Shown here in pieces: positions 17,179 through 27,996 of a stretch of 64,000 nt of DNA. A program made the position numbers and the translations under genes. The number at the start of each line of letters is the position of its first letter. Position 1 is the first letter of the stretch. Below the pieces are notes generated by a model. That model did no database searches, was not told the DNA's origin, and was given only the letters and a program-made list of their open reading frames with translations. The DNA comes from an uncultured Proteiniphilum sp. (GTDB lineage Bacteria; Bacteroidota; Bacteroidia; Bacteroidales; Dysgonomonadaceae). The DNA lies in contig CAKMJT010000013.1 in NCBI GenBank assembly GCA_927407015.1, positions 1 through 64,000 of the forward strand, written 5' to 3'.

Positions 17179-18987
17179 ATGGCATATTATCATTTAGGTG
17201 AACTTATTCATCATCAGGCTCTCAACCTGAAACACAGAACGGCACTTAAGTATCAGTCACCGGAAGGAGAATGGATAGACCTGTCGTGGAAAGCCTTTTC
17301 CGATGTTACAATGAAAGCGGCACGGGCTATGGCCGAGATGGGTGTGGAGCCAAATGACAACGTGGGTATTTACTCACAGAATATGGAGAAATACCTGATT
17401 ACCGATTTTGCTGCCTACGCCAATAAAGCAGTCATGGTTCCCATGTATGCCACCTCCTCTCCCTCCCAGGTGAGTTATATCGTCCATGATGCACAAATAA
17501 AGGTAATCTTCGTAGGCGAGCAGTTCCAGTACAATAATGCCTGGAAGGTGCAGCAAGAGAATCCGGTACTGGTAAAACTGATTATTTTCGACAGGAAGGT
17601 GGTGCTGAAGAGTGACGACAAGACGTCGGTCTATTTCGATGATTTTATCACCACGGGGGATAATTCCGAATCGGTGGCCCTGGTAAATGCCAGGTTGAAA
17701 CAGTTGAGAGAGAGTGATCTGGCTACAATCATTTACACATCGGGAACTACCGGTGAACCCAAGGGTGTGATGCTGACGCATGCCAACTACATAAAAGCCT
17801 TGAAGATCCATGATCTTCGTATTACTCAACTGTCGGACAAAGATCTGTCCATGTGTTTCCTTCCACTGACCCATATTTTCGAGAAAGCATGGACCTATTA
17901 TTGTCTCTACAAGAGTGTGGTTGTCGCCGTAAACAGGGAGCCGGGAGAAATCAGAAAGACCATCAAGCAGGTTCGGCCCACGTTGATGAGCAACGTTCCG
18001 CGTTTCTGGGAAAAAGTCTACGACGGGGTGAAAGAGACGATGGACAATGCATCGGGTATCCTGAAATGGTTGTTCAATGATGCCGTGAAGACAGGCCGCC
18101 GACACAATCTGATGTATGCGAACGCAGGGAAAAGAGCCCCTCTGGGTAATCGTATCAAATACTTTCTCTACCGGCATACCGTATTTTATCTGATCAAGCA
18201 TATCGTGGGGATTGATCGCGGCAATTTCTTCCCGGTGGCCGGAGCACCTTTATCTGATACGATCAACGAATTTATGCAGTCAATCGGCGTGCACATCATT
18301 TATGGCTATGGCCTATCCGAGACGACAGCCACAGTAAGCTGTTTTCCTGAAACAGGATTTCGGATAGGGACCGTGGGAAAAGTGATGCCTGATGTGGATG
18401 TGAAGATAGGAGAGAACAATGAGATACTGGTGAAGGGCGAGACGGTGATGGCTGGTTACTACAATAAGCCGGATGCCACCAGAGAAGCATTTACCGCAGA
18501 TGGATATTTTAAAACAGGTGATGCCGGTTCCCTGACGGAAGACAATGAAATCATCCTTACCGATCGTATCAAGGACCTTTACAAGACGTCCAACGGGAAA
18601 TATATTGCTCCGCAAATGATTGAAACACGCATCAGTGAAGATAAATATATCGATCAGGTGGCAGCCATCGGCGACGGGCGAAAATTTGTGAGTGCACTGA
18701 TTGTTCCCAATTACGAGGCACTGGCACACTATGCCCGGGAACAGCACATCTCATTTACGTCGGTGGCGGAGCTGATGCATAACGAAGTAATCAACGACTT
18801 TATCTTTGGCCGGATTGAGCTGTTGCAGTCACAATTTACATCCTATGAAAAAATCAAACGGTTCACCCTGCTGTCCGAACCCTTTAGCGTGGAGACCGGC
18901 GAACTGACCAACACCCTCAAGCTACGCAGGAAAGTGATTCTGGAACGGTATGCCGATTTGATCGAAGGGATGTATCACAATCGGTGA
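17179..18987 (+). CDS. Long-chain acyl-CoA synthetase (AMP-binding)
   Basis: A 602-residue ANL-superfamily ligase that activates fatty acids with ATP and CoA. Visible motifs are the P-loop [30 protein letters not shown], the aryl/acyl pocket region [13 protein letters not shown], and the adenylate motif [36 protein letters not shown]. Length and the absence of a C-terminal extension fit bacterial FadD-like enzymes. The start [14 protein letters not shown] (17179) is chosen because a Bacteroidetes -7 box lies immediately upstream. leuS follows with a separate candidate promoter, so the two are probably separate transcripts. Chain-length preference cannot be read from the sequence. Confidence 0.93.
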   Translation: MAYYHLGELIHHQALNLKHRTALKYQSPEGEWIDLSWKAFSDVTMKAARAMAEMGVEPNDNVGIYSQNMEKYLITDFAAYANKAVMVPMYATSSPSQVSYIVHDAQIKVIFVGEQFQYNNAWKVQQENPVLVKLIIFDRKVVLKSDDKTSVYFDDFITTGDNSESVALVNARLKQLRESDLATIIYTSGTTGEPKGVMLTHANYIKALKIHDLRITQLSDKDLSMCFLPLTHIFEKAWTYYCLYKSVVVAVNREPGEIRKTIKQVRPTLMSNVPRFWEKVYDGVKETMDNASGILKWLFNDAVKTGRRHNLMYANAGKRAPLGNRIKYFLYRHTVFYLIKHIVGIDRGNFFPVAGAPLSDTINEFMQSIGVHIIYGYGLSETTATVSCFPETGFRIGTVGKVMPDVDVKIGENNEILVKGETVMAGYYNKPDATREAFTADGYFKTGDAGSLTEDNEIILTDRIKDLYKTSNGKYIAPQMIETRISEDKYIDQVAAIGDGRKFVSALIVPNYEALAHYAREQHISFTSVAELMHNEVINDFIFGRIELLQSQFTSYEKIKRFTLLSEPFSVETGELTNTLKLRRKVILERYADLIEGMYHNR

Positions 18988-19070
18988 TTCCTGTTCCCTG
19001 ATGGCTTTTAACTTGTTGTGGTCATCCCCAAAACCCGCTGCTTTACGGGCTGAACTTCAGAACTTTTTTG

Positions 19071-19078
19071 TATCTTTG
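19071..19078 (+). promoter_or_regulatory. Candidate -7 box for leuS
   Basis: TATCTTTG matches TAnnTTTG 24 bases before the leuS ATG at 19103. It supports that start over a longer in-frame reading that would begin upstream of it. Confidence 0.5.
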
Positions 19079-19102
19079 CTCCGTTTTTTAAAAAGGAATG
19101 GA

Positions 19103-21856
19103 ATGGATTACAATTTCGGTGAGATAGAAAAACGGTGGCAACAATACTGGATTGATCACCAGACCTATAAAGTGTCGGAGGAGAAATCGAAACCCAAGTT
19201 TTACGTGCTCGATATGTTCCCTTATCCGTCGGGAGCTGGGCTGCATGTAGGGCATCCCCTGGGTTACATCGCTTCGGATATTTACTCCAGATTCAAACGT
19301 CTGCAGGGATTTAATGTGCTGCATCCCATGGGGTACGATGCCTACGGGCTCCCGGCAGAGCAGTATGCCATCCAGACCGGACAACACCCGGCCATTACCA
19401 CACAAAACAATATCACCCGTTACCGCGAACAACTCGATAAGATCGGATTCTCCTACGACTGGAGCCGTGAGGTGCGTACCTGTGACCCGGCATATTATAA
19501 ATGGACTCAATGGGCCTTTATCCGGATGTTCCATTCCTACTATTGTAACCAGGCCAGACAAGCCCGGCCCATTGATGAGCTGACAGCTGTCTTTTCCCGT
19601 CAGGGGACAACCGGCCTCGACATTGCCTGCAGCGAGCCGATGACGTTCACTGCAGAAGAGTGGAACGCCCGGACAGAGAAAGAGCAGCAGGAGATACTGA
19701 TGAATTACCGTATCGCCTATCTGGGAGATACCATGGTTAACTGGTGTCCGCAGTTGGGGACCGTTCTTGCCAATGATGAGGTGAGCGAGGGATTGTCTAT
19801 TCGCGGTGGTTATCCCGTGGTACAGAAGAAAATGCGTCAGTGGTGTCTTCGTGTTTCGGCCTATGCACAGCGGCTGCTCGACGGTCTCAACATCATTGAC
19901 TGGACCGATTCACTGAAAGAGACACAACGTAACTGGATTGGCCGCAGCGAAGGTGCTGTGATGCATTTTGCTACCACGCAGGGGATCTCTTTCGATATAT
20001 TTACCACCCGTGCCGACACCATCTTTGGGGTGACCTTCATGGTGCTTGCTCCCGAGAGTGAACTGGTAGAACAGCTTACCACCGCAGCACAGCATCAGGT
20101 CGTTCAGGAGTATATAGAAAAAACGAAGAAGAAAACCGAAAGGGAACGGTTGGCCGACAAATCAGTGACGGGCGTTTTCTCGGGATCATACGCCACACAT
20201 CCCTTCACCGGTGAGCCTCTTCCGATCTGGATATCGGACTATGTGCTGGCAGGATATGGCACAGGAGCTATTATGGCTGTGCCGGCACACGATAGTCGTG
20301 ACTATGCTTTTGCCAGACATTTCCAGCTGCCTGTCGTTCCGCTGATTGAAGGGTGCGATGTCTCGGAAGAGAGTTTCGACGCCAAAGAGGGAGTCATGGT
20401 CAATTCCGGTTTTCTGAACGGGATGACGGTGAAACAGGCGATCCCCGCCGCCATCGATGAGGTGGAGAAGAGAGGACTCGGCTACCGGAAAATCAATTTC
20501 CGGCTGCGTGATGCCATCTTCTCTCGTCAGCGTTACTGGGGAGAGCCATTTCCTGTCTATTACAAGGATACAATGCCCTATACACTCAGTGAGGAGGAGT
20601 TGCCGCTGGAACTGCCGGAGGTGGATAAATTTCTTCCCACCGAGACGGGGGAGCCGCCGCTGGGTCGTGCCAGAAACTGGCACACGAAAGAGGGGTATCC
20701 GCTTGAACTGAACACCATGCCCGGTTTTGCGGGTTCGTCGGCTTACTACCTGCGTTATATGGACCCGGCCAACAACGATGCGCTGGTGTCGGAAGATGCC
20801 AACAGTTACTGGCGCAATGTGGACCTCTATATGGGGGGAACGGAGCACGCTACGGGCCATCTTGTCTACAGCCGTTTCTGGAACAAGTTCCTGTTCGATA
20901 TCGGTGTGTCGTGCGAGGAGGAGCCGTTCAAAAAGCTGGTGAATCAGGGAATGATTCAGGGACGCAGTAATTTCGTCTATCGCCTGAAAGGGACAAACAG
21001 GTTTGTCTCGTTCAACCTCAAGAACGGCTACGATGTGACTCCTATCCATGTGGATGTGAACATGGTGCACAACGATCTGCTGGACATCGAAGCTTTCCGT
21101 CGCTGGAACCCGGAATACAAAACAGCTGAGTTCATCCTGGAGGATGGGAAGTATGTATGCGGGTGGGCCGTGGAAAAGATGTCCAAGTCGATGTTCAATG
21201 TGGTGAATCCCGATGACATCGTCGAGAAATACGGTGCCGACACGCTGCGCCTGTATGAGATGTTCCTGGGACCGCTGGAACAGTCCAAGCCGTGGGATAC
21301 CAACGGTATTGACGGGGTTCACCGATTCCTGCGCAAAGTGTGGAACCTTTTTTATAAGGAAGGCGTGTGGGCTGTTACGAAGGAGGTACCGACAAAAGAA
21401 GAGCTGAAATCACTGCACAAACTGATCAAAAAGGTGACGTTTGATATTGAGAATTTCTCATTCAACACCGCTGTCTCCGCCTTTATGATCTGTGTCAACG
21501 AGCTCACAGCCCTTCAGTGCAGAGAGAGAACGATCCTGAACGATCTGGTTGTCTGCCTGGCACCCTTCGCACCACATATTGCGGAAGAGCTGTGGCAGGC
21601 ACTGGGCCATGGAACCTCTGTTTGTGATGCTGCATGGCCTCAGTGGAACGAGGAACATCTGCAAGAAGATGTCTTCCCCTACGCCATCTCCTTCAACGGG
21701 AAATCAAGGTTTATACTGGAATTTTCTGCGGAAGCCACGAACGAGGAGATAGAAAAGACGGTAATGGAGCATCCCCATTCTCAAAAATGGATCGACGGCA
21801 AAACACCGAAGAAAGTGATCATTGTCCCTAAAAAGATCGTCAATATCGTTGTCTGA
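19103..21856 (+). CDS. leuS: Leucyl-tRNA synthetase
   Basis: A 917-residue class I aminoacyl-tRNA synthetase charging tRNA-Leu. The HIGH-type motif is [16 protein letters not shown], the CP1 editing domain lies at about 220-420 (with [20 protein letters not shown] and [15 protein letters not shown]), and the KMSKS loop is [18 protein letters not shown]-terminal anticodon-binding domain and a small tRNA-binding tail ([18 protein letters not shown]) complete it. I use the ATG at 19103, where the conserved N-terminus [15 protein letters not shown] begins, since upstream residues look like leader sequence and the -7 box is between the two possible starts. Confidence 0.96.
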   Translation: MDYNFGEIEKRWQQYWIDHQTYKVSEEKSKPKFYVLDMFPYPSGAGLHVGHPLGYIASDIYSRFKRLQGFNVLHPMGYDAYGLPAEQYAIQTGQHPAITTQNNITRYREQLDKIGFSYDWSREVRTCDPAYYKWTQWAFIRMFHSYYCNQARQARPIDELTAVFSRQGTTGLDIACSEPMTFTAEEWNARTEKEQQEILMNYRIAYLGDTMVNWCPQLGTVLANDEVSEGLSIRGGYPVVQKKMRQWCLRVSAYAQRLLDGLNIIDWTDSLKETQRNWIGRSEGAVMHFATTQGISFDIFTTRADTIFGVTFMVLAPESELVEQLTTAAQHQVVQEYIEKTKKKTERERLADKSVTGVFSGSYATHPFTGEPLPIWISDYVLAGYGTGAIMAVPAHDSRDYAFARHFQLPVVPLIEGCDVSEESFDAKEGVMVNSGFLNGMTVKQAIPAAIDEVEKRGLGYRKINFRLRDAIFSRQRYWGEPFPVYYKDTMPYTLSEEELPLELPEVDKFLPTETGEPPLGRARNWHTKEGYPLELNTMPGFAGSSAYYLRYMDPANNDALVSEDANSYWRNVDLYMGGTEHATGHLVYSRFWNKFLFDIGVSCEEEPFKKLVNQGMIQGRSNFVYRLKGTNRFVSFNLKNGYDVTPIHVDVNMVHNDLLDIEAFRRWNPEYKTAEFILEDGKYVCGWAVEKMSKSMFNVVNPDDIVEKYGADTLRLYEMFLGPLEQSKPWDTNGIDGVHRFLRKVWNLFYKEGVWAVTKEVPTKEELKSLHKLIKKVTFDIENFSFNTAVSAFMICVNELTALQCRERTILNDLVVCLAPFAPHIAEELWQALGHGTSVCDAAWPQWNEEHLQEDVFPYAISFNGKSRFILEFSAEATNEEIEKTVMEHPHSQKWIDGKTPKKVIIVPKKIVNIVV

Positions 21857-21907
21857 TCCTGTCTTTTTCGCGGATCATCATCTCAGAAAGTCAATTATAC
21901 ATCATCT

Positions 21908-22777
21908 ATGGCGAAAGAGGTACGTTATCTCAGATCGTTTTACTGGAAAGATTATATCATCATCACCATTGGGCTGGTGCTGTTTGCAGTAGGATTTACG
22001 GGGTTTATCATGCCCAATGAGATTGTTGCCGGCGGACTGGGCGGAGTGGGGCTGCTGTTCAAGTATGCGTTCAACATCCCGCTTTTCATGATGTTTCTCG
22101 TGGGAAATGGCATCATGCTCCTGATCGCCTGGTTTATCCTGGGGAAAGGCTATGTATTCAAGGCTCTTTACGGGGTTATAGGGGTCACCCTTTTGATGGC
22201 CCTCGCTGAGAACTATATCACGGAAGCGCTTATTCATGCCGATCCGCTGATGTCGAGCATCATCGGTGCCATTTGCAGCGGCACCGGGCTCGGTCTTGTT
22301 TACTCCAGGAATGCCAGTACCGGTGGAACCGATATCCTGGGGGCTATCATCACCAAGTATCATTACATCAGTATGGGCAGGGGATTGTTGTATATTGACC
22401 TGTTTATCGTCAGCAGTTCCTATTTCCTTTTCCAAAGCTTTGAGAAGATTATTTACGGATTGATCGTGGTCTCCGTCATGTACTACACGGTAGACATGGT
22501 GATTAGCGGAGCACGACAGTCGGTACAATTTATCATTTTTTCCACCAGATACAATGAGATTGCGTCCCATGTCAACGGAGAGCTGCATCGGGGATGTACC
22601 GTACTGGAAGGGACAGGATGGTACTCTCAGCAACCACAGAAAGTGCTGATCATTCTTGCCCGCAAAACAGAATCCACTTCCATCTTCCGTCTGGTAAAAC
22701 GCATCGACGAGAACGCCTTTATCTCCCAGAGCAATGTGGTGGGGGTCTATGGGAAGGGGTTTGATCAGATGAAATGA
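21908..22777 (+). CDS. YitT family membrane protein (DUF161/DUF2179)
   Basis: A 289-residue membrane protein: five or six hydrophobic segments (about 15-200: YIIITIGLVLFAVGFTGFIMP, MPNEIVAGGLGGVGLLFKYAF, SIIGAICSGTGLGLVYSRNASTGGTDILG) and a C-terminal cytoplasmic DUF2179 domain (about 210-289, GCTVLEGTGWYSQQPQKVLIILARKTE). The STGGTDIL motif is characteristic. The family's transported substrate is unknown. It overlaps the stop of the convergent dehydrogenase gene by 13 bp, with no terminator between them. Confidence 0.9.
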   Translation: MAKEVRYLRSFYWKDYIIITIGLVLFAVGFTGFIMPNEIVAGGLGGVGLLFKYAFNIPLFMMFLVGNGIMLLIAWFILGKGYVFKALYGVIGVTLLMALAENYITEALIHADPLMSSIIGAICSGTGLGLVYSRNASTGGTDILGAIITKYHYISMGRGLLYIDLFIVSSSYFLFQSFEKIIYGLIVVSVMYYTVDMVISGARQSVQFIIFSTRYNEIASHVNGELHRGCTVLEGTGWYSQQPQKVLIILARKTESTSIFRLVKRIDENAFISQSNVVGVYGKGFDQMK

Positions 22778-25602
22778 GGACCCCGTGTAGCAGCCTTATC
22801 TACCAGGTAGACCAGTGATTGATAAGAGATACCACTGTTGATCGATAATCCTATTTCACAGGTACGGCTGTTGGAATAGCCCTCCCGGGCATCCAATATT
22901 CCCTGTCTGAGTGGTGCCAGCGCTGCCCTGTTGAGCTCGGGATAGAAGAACCCCCGGTCTCCGGCCCAGCCACAGCAATCCACATTCTCCGGCACTATCA
23001 CTTTCTCTGTACAGCGTGCTGCTACGGCATGGAATTTTTCTTCGAGATGCATCTTTGTGGAACTGCAGGTGGTGTGTATCGCCACCGTGACAGGCTGTGG
23101 GGTGAACTGAAGCCGGTCGAGCAGGAAGTCGTGGATAAATTCCACCTGATCGTACAGTTGAAGCCGCCGATCAAGGGTCTCACGCATATGCAGCAGGCAG
23201 GGGCTCATGTCGCAAACAACGGGCAGCTCACCGTTACGGCTTGCTCTCAGTAATGCTTCATTCAATTCATCCTCCTTTTTCTGCGCCTGTTTTCGAAATC
23301 CTTTACTGCTGAATGCCATCCCGCAGCATAACTTGTCTTTCTCCTCCGGTATGATGACGGAGTACCCTGCTTTATGGAGTACCGAGAGCATCTTCGCGGG
23401 CAGGTCGTCCGTCTCTTTGTAACCGAACGACGGACCACCCATGGCGCGGGTGATGCAGGAGGGAAAATAGACTACCTGGGGAGCCCCGGGATGATCGGCA
23501 GGGTAGATGTTCCTGGTGATTTTCCGGCTTCCCTTAGGAGTGTAGCGCGTCCACAAGGGGAGAAGTCCGTCACCTAACCTATAAAGTCCTTTCGCTGCGT
23601 TCTCCACAGAGTCATAACCCACCATCCTACTGATGGTGTGGGGTATACTCAGGAGGCTTCTCAACAGTGCCGTTGTGCCGGTCATATGACTGGCTATCGT
23701 ATCAGCCATCCGGTTTGCAAATCGCCCGTTATGCTTCCACCGCAACTCCTTGATAAGCTTGCCGGTGTCTATCCCAACCGGACAGGCGATGCTGCAGAGG
23801 CCATCGGTGGCACAGGTCTCGTCCATCGGATAGGAGATCTTTTTCGCCTGTTCCTGAATCAATCGCTTCCTCCCTTTTCCCGTCATGGCGTTATCCGCCA
23901 GATGACGATAGGCTACGATGCGCTGCCGCGGGGTGAGCGTGAGATTTTTAGAGGGGCAGCTCACTTCGCAAAAACCACACTCTATGCACTTGTCAATGAT
24001 GGGATTGGCATCGGGAATACGTTTCAGGTTCCGGATGAACACTTCACTGTCGTCGTTGATCAGCACGCCCGGGTTCAGGATGTTCTCCGGATCAAAAGCC
24101 CGTTTAATCCGCTTCATCAAATCGTAGGTATCGGTACCCCACTCTTTTTCGACGAAAGGTGCCATATTGCGCCCCGTACCATGCTCCGCCTTCAGACTAC
24201 CGCAATACCTGACGGCAACCAGATCACAGAGCTCGTGCATGAACCCGGCATATTTCTGCACTCCTTCCGGGGTGTTGATGTCAGGAAAGACAGTAAAATG
24301 AACATTCCCGTCGAGCAGGTGCCCCCACATCACGGCATCCTCATATCCGGTTTGTCGGAGTAATTGGCGCAAACCGGTCAGGGCATCCCCCAGCATCTCT
24401 CCGCGAAAGGCTACGTCTTCAATGATGCTGGCCGTGTGTGGCGGACGACCGGCGGCAGCCGAGGTGAAGAGCCCGTTTCTCACATTCCAGTAGCGGTTAT
24501 AGAGATGTCTGTCGGTCGTGAAACGGAGAGGTGAAAGCATGGGGATGTGTGCCAGCTTATCTTCTATCTCACGTATCTGCGTGCTCAGTGTCTCCCAGTC
24601 GTCGGCAGCGGTGTCTATCAGCAGGGCTGCCGCTCCTTCAGGCAGTGTACGCAGCTCCGGCGGCATATCCTCCTGGTTCTCCACGGCACGCAGGGCATTC
24701 CGGTCCATCAGCTCGGCAGCGCTCACCTGGCACTCTCTGAGCGGGATAATGGTGTCACTCACATCGCGGAGGCTGGAAAAGTAGGCCATCGCCGTGGCTT
24801 TGAGGGGTGCATCGTGCACGGTTTCGAAGGTAGCTTGTGAAATAAATCCCAGGGTCCCTTCCGAGCCGATCAGCAGGTGCTGAATGATCGCTATCGGGTC
24901 GTCGAAGTCTATCAGTGCATTGACGCCATAACCGCAGGTGTTTTTCAATTCGAATTTACGTGCTATTTTTGCACGGATGGCTTCATTTCCGGTGGCATCA
25001 CGATGCAGCAGGGCGATCTCACCGATCAGTAGCGGATGCGATTCCGTGAAGGCCCTGCAGCAGTCTCTGTCGGCAGTGTCGAGCAGTGACCCGTCTGCCA
25101 GAATGATGCGCATCGACTTCACGGTGTGATAGCTGTTATGGCGTATCCCGTAGCTCGATCCGCTGGCATTGTTGGCAATGATACCGCCTATTTTTGCGGT
25201 GTTGATCGATGCGGGTTTTGGACCCAGCTTGCGATTGTATCTCATCAACAGCCGGTTTGCTGCAGTGCCGGTCAGTCCGCAGCCGAAGGTGGCCGTCAGG
25301 CCGTTGTCCGTGATGGCGGAGAACGCAAAACCGGGTCCCACCTCCATCAGGATAGAATCGGAAATAGTCTGTCCGCTCAGACTGGTGCCGGCGGCTTTAA
25401 ATGTTACCGGCACTTTTTCCCTGTTACAGAATTGCAACAATTGAACGACATCCGCCTCCGTGTTCACCTGCACCACGGCCGCGGGCATCAGTCGGTAGAG
25501 TCCGGCATCGGTTCCTTTGGTGAGACGCGACAGTTCGTCGGTAAACAGTTGCTCTTGCGGAAATAACCGGCTAAGCTGTTGGTGTAATTGTTTGGTGGTC
25601 AT
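22765..25602 (-). CDS. FAD-linked, Fe-S dehydrogenase (D-lactate/glycolate dehydrogenase type)
   Basis: A 945-residue fusion of a GlcD-like FAD enzyme and a GlpC/CCG-type iron-sulfur module. The FAD-binding PCMH domain covers about 35-260 (VTFKAAGTSLSGQTISDSILMEVG, IGGIIANNASGSSYGIRHNSYHTVKSM) and the FAD-oxidase C domain about 270-520. A 4Fe-4S segment follows (CIECGFCEVSCP near 540 and CATDGLCSIACPVGID near 605), then CCG domains (CCGMAF, CCGWAGDRGFFYPE). Such proteins oxidise D-2-hydroxyacids, often D-lactate, and pass electrons to quinone. The substrate is inferred from the family only. Monocistronic, with 162 bp to the next gene upstream. Confidence 0.88.
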   Translation of the reverse strand: MTTKQLHQQLSRLFPQEQLFTDELSRLTKGTDAGLYRLMPAAVVQVNTEADVVQLLQFCNREKVPVTFKAAGTSLSGQTISDSILMEVGPGFAFSAITDNGLTATFGCGLTGTAANRLLMRYNRKLGPKPASINTAKIGGIIANNASGSSYGIRHNSYHTVKSMRIILADGSLLDTADRDCCRAFTESHPLLIGEIALLHRDATGNEAIRAKIARKFELKNTCGYGVNALIDFDDPIAIIQHLLIGSEGTLGFISQATFETVHDAPLKATAMAYFSSLRDVSDTIIPLRECQVSAAELMDRNALRAVENQEDMPPELRTLPEGAAALLIDTAADDWETLSTQIREIEDKLAHIPMLSPLRFTTDRHLYNRYWNVRNGLFTSAAAGRPPHTASIIEDVAFRGEMLGDALTGLRQLLRQTGYEDAVMWGHLLDGNVHFTVFPDINTPEGVQKYAGFMHELCDLVAVRYCGSLKAEHGTGRNMAPFVEKEWGTDTYDLMKRIKRAFDPENILNPGVLINDDSEVFIRNLKRIPDANPIIDKCIECGFCEVSCPSKNLTLTPRQRIVAYRHLADNAMTGKGRKRLIQEQAKKISYPMDETCATDGLCSIACPVGIDTGKLIKELRWKHNGRFANRMADTIASHMTGTTALLRSLLSIPHTISRMVGYDSVENAAKGLYRLGDGLLPLWTRYTPKGSRKITRNIYPADHPGAPQVVYFPSCITRAMGGPSFGYKETDDLPAKMLSVLHKAGYSVIIPEEKDKLCCGMAFSSKGFRKQAQKKEDELNEALLRASRNGELPVVCDMSPCLLHMRETLDRRLQLYDQVEFIHDFLLDRLQFTPQPVTVAIHTTCSSTKMHLEEKFHAVAARCTEKVIVPENVDCCGWAGDRGFFYPELNRAALAPLRQGILDAREGYSNSRTCEIGLSINSGISYQSLVYLVDKAATRGPHFI

Positions 25603-25661
25603 CTTGTCTCCATATTGCGGGTAAAGATATAGGATAAATATGATTTTGTCGGGGAATAGAC

Positions 25662-25690
25662 AAAAAAAAAGCTGTCCTAACGACAGCTTT
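25662..25690 (-). terminator. Terminator after the winged-helix gene
   Basis: AAAGCTGTC pairs with GACAGCTTT around a short loop, and the A run at 25662-25670 gives a U run on the minus strand. It lies 37 bases after the stop of the small winged-helix gene. Confidence 0.82.
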
Positions 25691-25727
25691 CTCTGATCTT
25701 TTTTCTTTTAAACGATGAACATGCTCG

Positions 25728-25925
25728 TTAATGTAACGAAATGAAGAGTTCTTTTTCTACCTCTTCCAATGCAATCTTGCCTTCCCTGGCCAGCCATCCG
25801 AGTGCAGCATAAAGGTCTTTTTCTGTTAATTTTGTTGCCTTCTTTAGTTCTTTCACGTTTTGACGGCCGGCTTCATCCAATAGGGTCCATACTTTTCCGG
25901 CATTCATGCCAATTTTCTCAATCAT
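25728..25925 (-). CDS. Winged helix-turn-helix protein (DUF2582-like)
   Basis: A 65-residue protein with the helix-helix-helix-wing pattern of a minimal winged helix: IGMNAGKVWTLLDEAGRQNVKELKKATKLTEKDLYAALGWLAREGKIALEE. It matches the short DUF2582 family common in Bacteroidales; DNA binding is expected from the fold but no target is known. It is followed by a strong terminator and preceded by about 120 bp of AT-rich sequence, so it appears to be its own transcription unit. Confidence 0.8.
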   Translation of the reverse strand: MIEKIGMNAGKVWTLLDEAGRQNVKELKKATKLTEKDLYAALGWLAREGKIALEEVEKELFISLH

Positions 25926-26045
25926 CTTTATCTGCTATTTACAGGATATACCCTGCATATTATGCCTGCAAAGGTATCTCAATATTTCCATAAAAACAAT
26001 TTTTTTCGTCAGGTTTATCATTTTAATATCCTGATAAGTATTTGT

Positions 26046-26642
26046 TTATTGAGATGTTTCGGACGTTATGAGATTCTGCAGGAAATCGGACACCTGCCTG
26101 ATCAGTGAATGGTGATTATCATTATAAATGACATAATCGGAAAGCCTGGCTTTTTCTTCCTCCGGCAGCTGGCTTTTCATCCTGAGCTCAACCTGATTTC
26201 TATCGGTACTGTCGCGTTTCATCAATCTCTCCATACGAATATCTCTGGGCGAATAAACGGTGATTACCCTGTCTGTAAACCGGTGAAAACCGGCTTCGAT
26301 CAATACCGCTGCTTCGATCACCAGGTAAGCATCATTGTTTCGCTGCCGACACCACTCCAGAAAATAAGATGCCAGTACGGGATGAATAATGGAATTCGCT
26401 ATAGCCAGGTTGTGCTCGTCCTTAAAGATGAGGGATGCCAGTTTCTTCCGGTTGAGTGTTCCTTCCTGGTAGAGTTCCTCCCCGAAATGGCGGATGAGCT
26501 GTTCACGAATAACGGGTGAGGTGTCGTTAAGGGCCTTCGCCTCTTTATCGGCGTCGAAAACGGGAATCCCGTGCAGGCGGAAAATATCGCACACAACCGA
26601 TTTGCCGCTTCCTATACCTCCGGTGACACCAATCGTAATCAT
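26046..26642 (-). CDS. coaE: Dephospho-CoA kinase
   Basis: A 198-residue kinase that phosphorylates the ribose 3'-OH of dephospho-CoA, the last step of coenzyme A synthesis. It has the P-loop GGIGSGKSVVCD (residues 8-19), the substrate motif VFDADKEAKAL, LASLIFKDEHNLAIANSIIHPVL, and the lid region RDIRMERLMKRDST. Its ATG overlaps the end of the ybbR-like gene by 4 bp, so translation is coupled. It is the last gene of the minus-strand run nusB-yajC-ybbR-coaE. Confidence 0.95.
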   Translation of the reverse strand: MITIGVTGGIGSGKSVVCDIFRLHGIPVFDADKEAKALNDTSPVIREQLIRHFGEELYQEGTLNRKKLASLIFKDEHNLAIANSIIHPVLASYFLEWCRQRNNDAYLVIEAAVLIEAGFHRFTDRVITVYSPRDIRMERLMKRDSTDRNQVELRMKSQLPEEEKARLSDYVIYNDNHHSLIRQVSDFLQNLITSETSQ

Positions 26643-27634
26643 GGCGTGGTCTTGTTTTCAAAAAGAAATTCTACCGAAGAAGGGGATATCCGGATGTTGT
26701 TCACCGTGGCAGGGCTTTTCGTGAGTTCCAGATCTACCCGCCCATCCTCATTTGCATTTAAAACCCTGTAGTCGAGTTTTATCTCGAAGTCTTCGGGCGT
26801 GATCTTTTTGTATTCTTCCAGCGTCACTGAGAAGGATACGCTGGCACGTGAGGGGAAAAACTTCACATCGAGATTTTTCGGTATCTGCACGGCCGTAACA
26901 GGAACTTCAAAGGTACGTTCCGTGTATTCCTCAATAGGGATGTAGATCTCCACCCTGTCAGGTACAAATTTCACTCCTTCTACGGGATTGATCGCGATGG
27001 GAAGCTGCGATGTGGCCTTCAGGTTCCTGAACAGCGTGTATTCGGTCATTGCGGTTTCCAGCTTGTCTAGCGATTGTTCGGAGCCATATGCCGTCACGTT
27101 TTCAGGAATAAACACGGCGCTGTCAGCCACAAGATTTGCCCTGCTCGTGGTGATTTCACCGTCGAAAACAACCCGTAATTCTTTCCGCTGCAGTTTAGAG
27201 GTCGCCAGAGATATATTCATCGGGAAATAACCCCTGATATTGGTGCCGGGTGAAAATTGTGAACGGATCAGCTGGCGGTACTGATCCCCCTGAAGTACTG
27301 TATTACCGCCATCTGTCAGCTCTTCCACATTGATCTCCAGGGAGTCTTTCTTTTTGATATCCAGGCGGAATATTTCAGCGCCATTGTCGGCGACACTGAT
27401 CTCAACGTATTGAGGCAGTGCCTGATTGAACACCACATCCTCCGGAATATGGGTGTATTTTAACGGTATGCGGTAAGTACCTTCCACGTTCTCCTTCTGG
27501 AAAAAGAGTACTAACCAGAAAATAAAAGCGAGCACCAGAAAAAACAGAAAAAAGAGCATATTTTTCCACGGGAATGTAGAAAAATATGCTTCAGCTTTGG
27601 GTTTCCATTTCTGGATGACGACCTTTATGCTCAT
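26639..27634 (-). CDS. YbbR domain protein (CdaR-like)
   Basis: A 331-residue membrane-anchored protein: one N-terminal transmembrane segment (about 23-46, MLFFLFFLVLAFIFWLVLFFQ) followed by a periplasmic chain of YbbR-type beta domains (NVTAYGSEQSLDKLETAMTE, VKFVPDRVEIYIPIEEYTERTFEVPVT). In Firmicutes YbbR/CdaR proteins control the di-adenylate cyclase CdaA; no cyclase is encoded here, so that role is not shown. It lies between yajC and coaE, an order common in Bacteroidales. I prefer the ATG at 27634 over the GTG one codon earlier. Confidence 0.85.
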   Translation of the reverse strand: MSIKVVIQKWKPKAEAYFSTFPWKNMLFFLFFLVLAFIFWLVLFFQKENVEGTYRIPLKYTHIPEDVVFNQALPQYVEISVADNGAEIFRLDIKKKDSLEINVEELTDGGNTVLQGDQYRQLIRSQFSPGTNIRGYFPMNISLATSKLQRKELRVVFDGEITTSRANLVADSAVFIPENVTAYGSEQSLDKLETAMTEYTLFRNLKATSQLPIAINPVEGVKFVPDRVEIYIPIEEYTERTFEVPVTAVQIPKNLDVKFFPSRASVSFSVTLEEYKKITPEDFEIKLDYRVLNANEDGRVDLELTKSPATVNNIRISPSSVEFLFENKTTP

Positions 27635-27646
27635 CACAAAAGAAGT

Positions 27647-27958
27647 TTAGTTCGTCGTCACATCAGCAGAAGAGGCAAAAACCGAAGCTTTCTCGAATTT
27701 CATTCTCACGCCGTCAGCCACTTCCACCAGAAACCAGGTGTCGCCCACTTCTTTGATTCTTCCGTGAATGCCACCTGAGGTAACCACCTTGTCACCCACT
27801 TTCATGGCTTCACGGCTTTTCTGCAGATCTTTTTGTTTTTTCTGCTGCGGGCGAATCATGAAGAAATAAAACACGGCAATAATGGCGACCATCATAAACA
27901 GCGTGCCACCCATACCACTCATTCCGCCGCCTTGAGCTGCTTGTAATAAGATATTCAT
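27647..27958 (-). CDS. yajC: Preprotein translocase subunit YajC
   Basis: A 103-residue inner-membrane accessory subunit of the Sec translocon with SecDF. One transmembrane segment (about 20-38, LFMMVAIIAVFYFFMIRPQQKK) is followed by the conserved cytoplasmic KVGDKVVTSGGIHGRIKEVGDTWFLVEVADGVRMKFEKASV. Residues before it are Gly- and Met-rich (GGGMSGMGG). It sits between nusB and the ybbR-like gene, as in many Bacteroidota. Confidence 0.95.
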   Translation of the reverse strand: MNILLQAAQGGGMSGMGGTLFMMVAIIAVFYFFMIRPQQKKQKDLQKSREAMKVGDKVVTSGGIHGRIKEVGDTWFLVEVADGVRMKFEKASVFASSADVTTN

Positions 27959-27996
27959 ACGAATTGATGTTAGAGTTGAAAAATTATATGTTAGAA

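Noticed and set aside
17374..18201. 275-codon minus-strand frame antisense to the acyl-CoA ligase
   Set aside because: Shadow of a conserved enzyme; no start context or domain.
20186..21322. 378-codon minus-strand frame antisense to leuS
   Set aside because: Mirror of LeuS codon bias; His/Val-rich text with no motif, no promoter, and the LeuS frame is complete.
21902..22633. 243-codon minus-strand frame antisense to the YitT gene
   Set aside because: The plus-strand frame has proper membrane segments and the STGGTDIL motif; the antisense one is Asp/His-rich noise.
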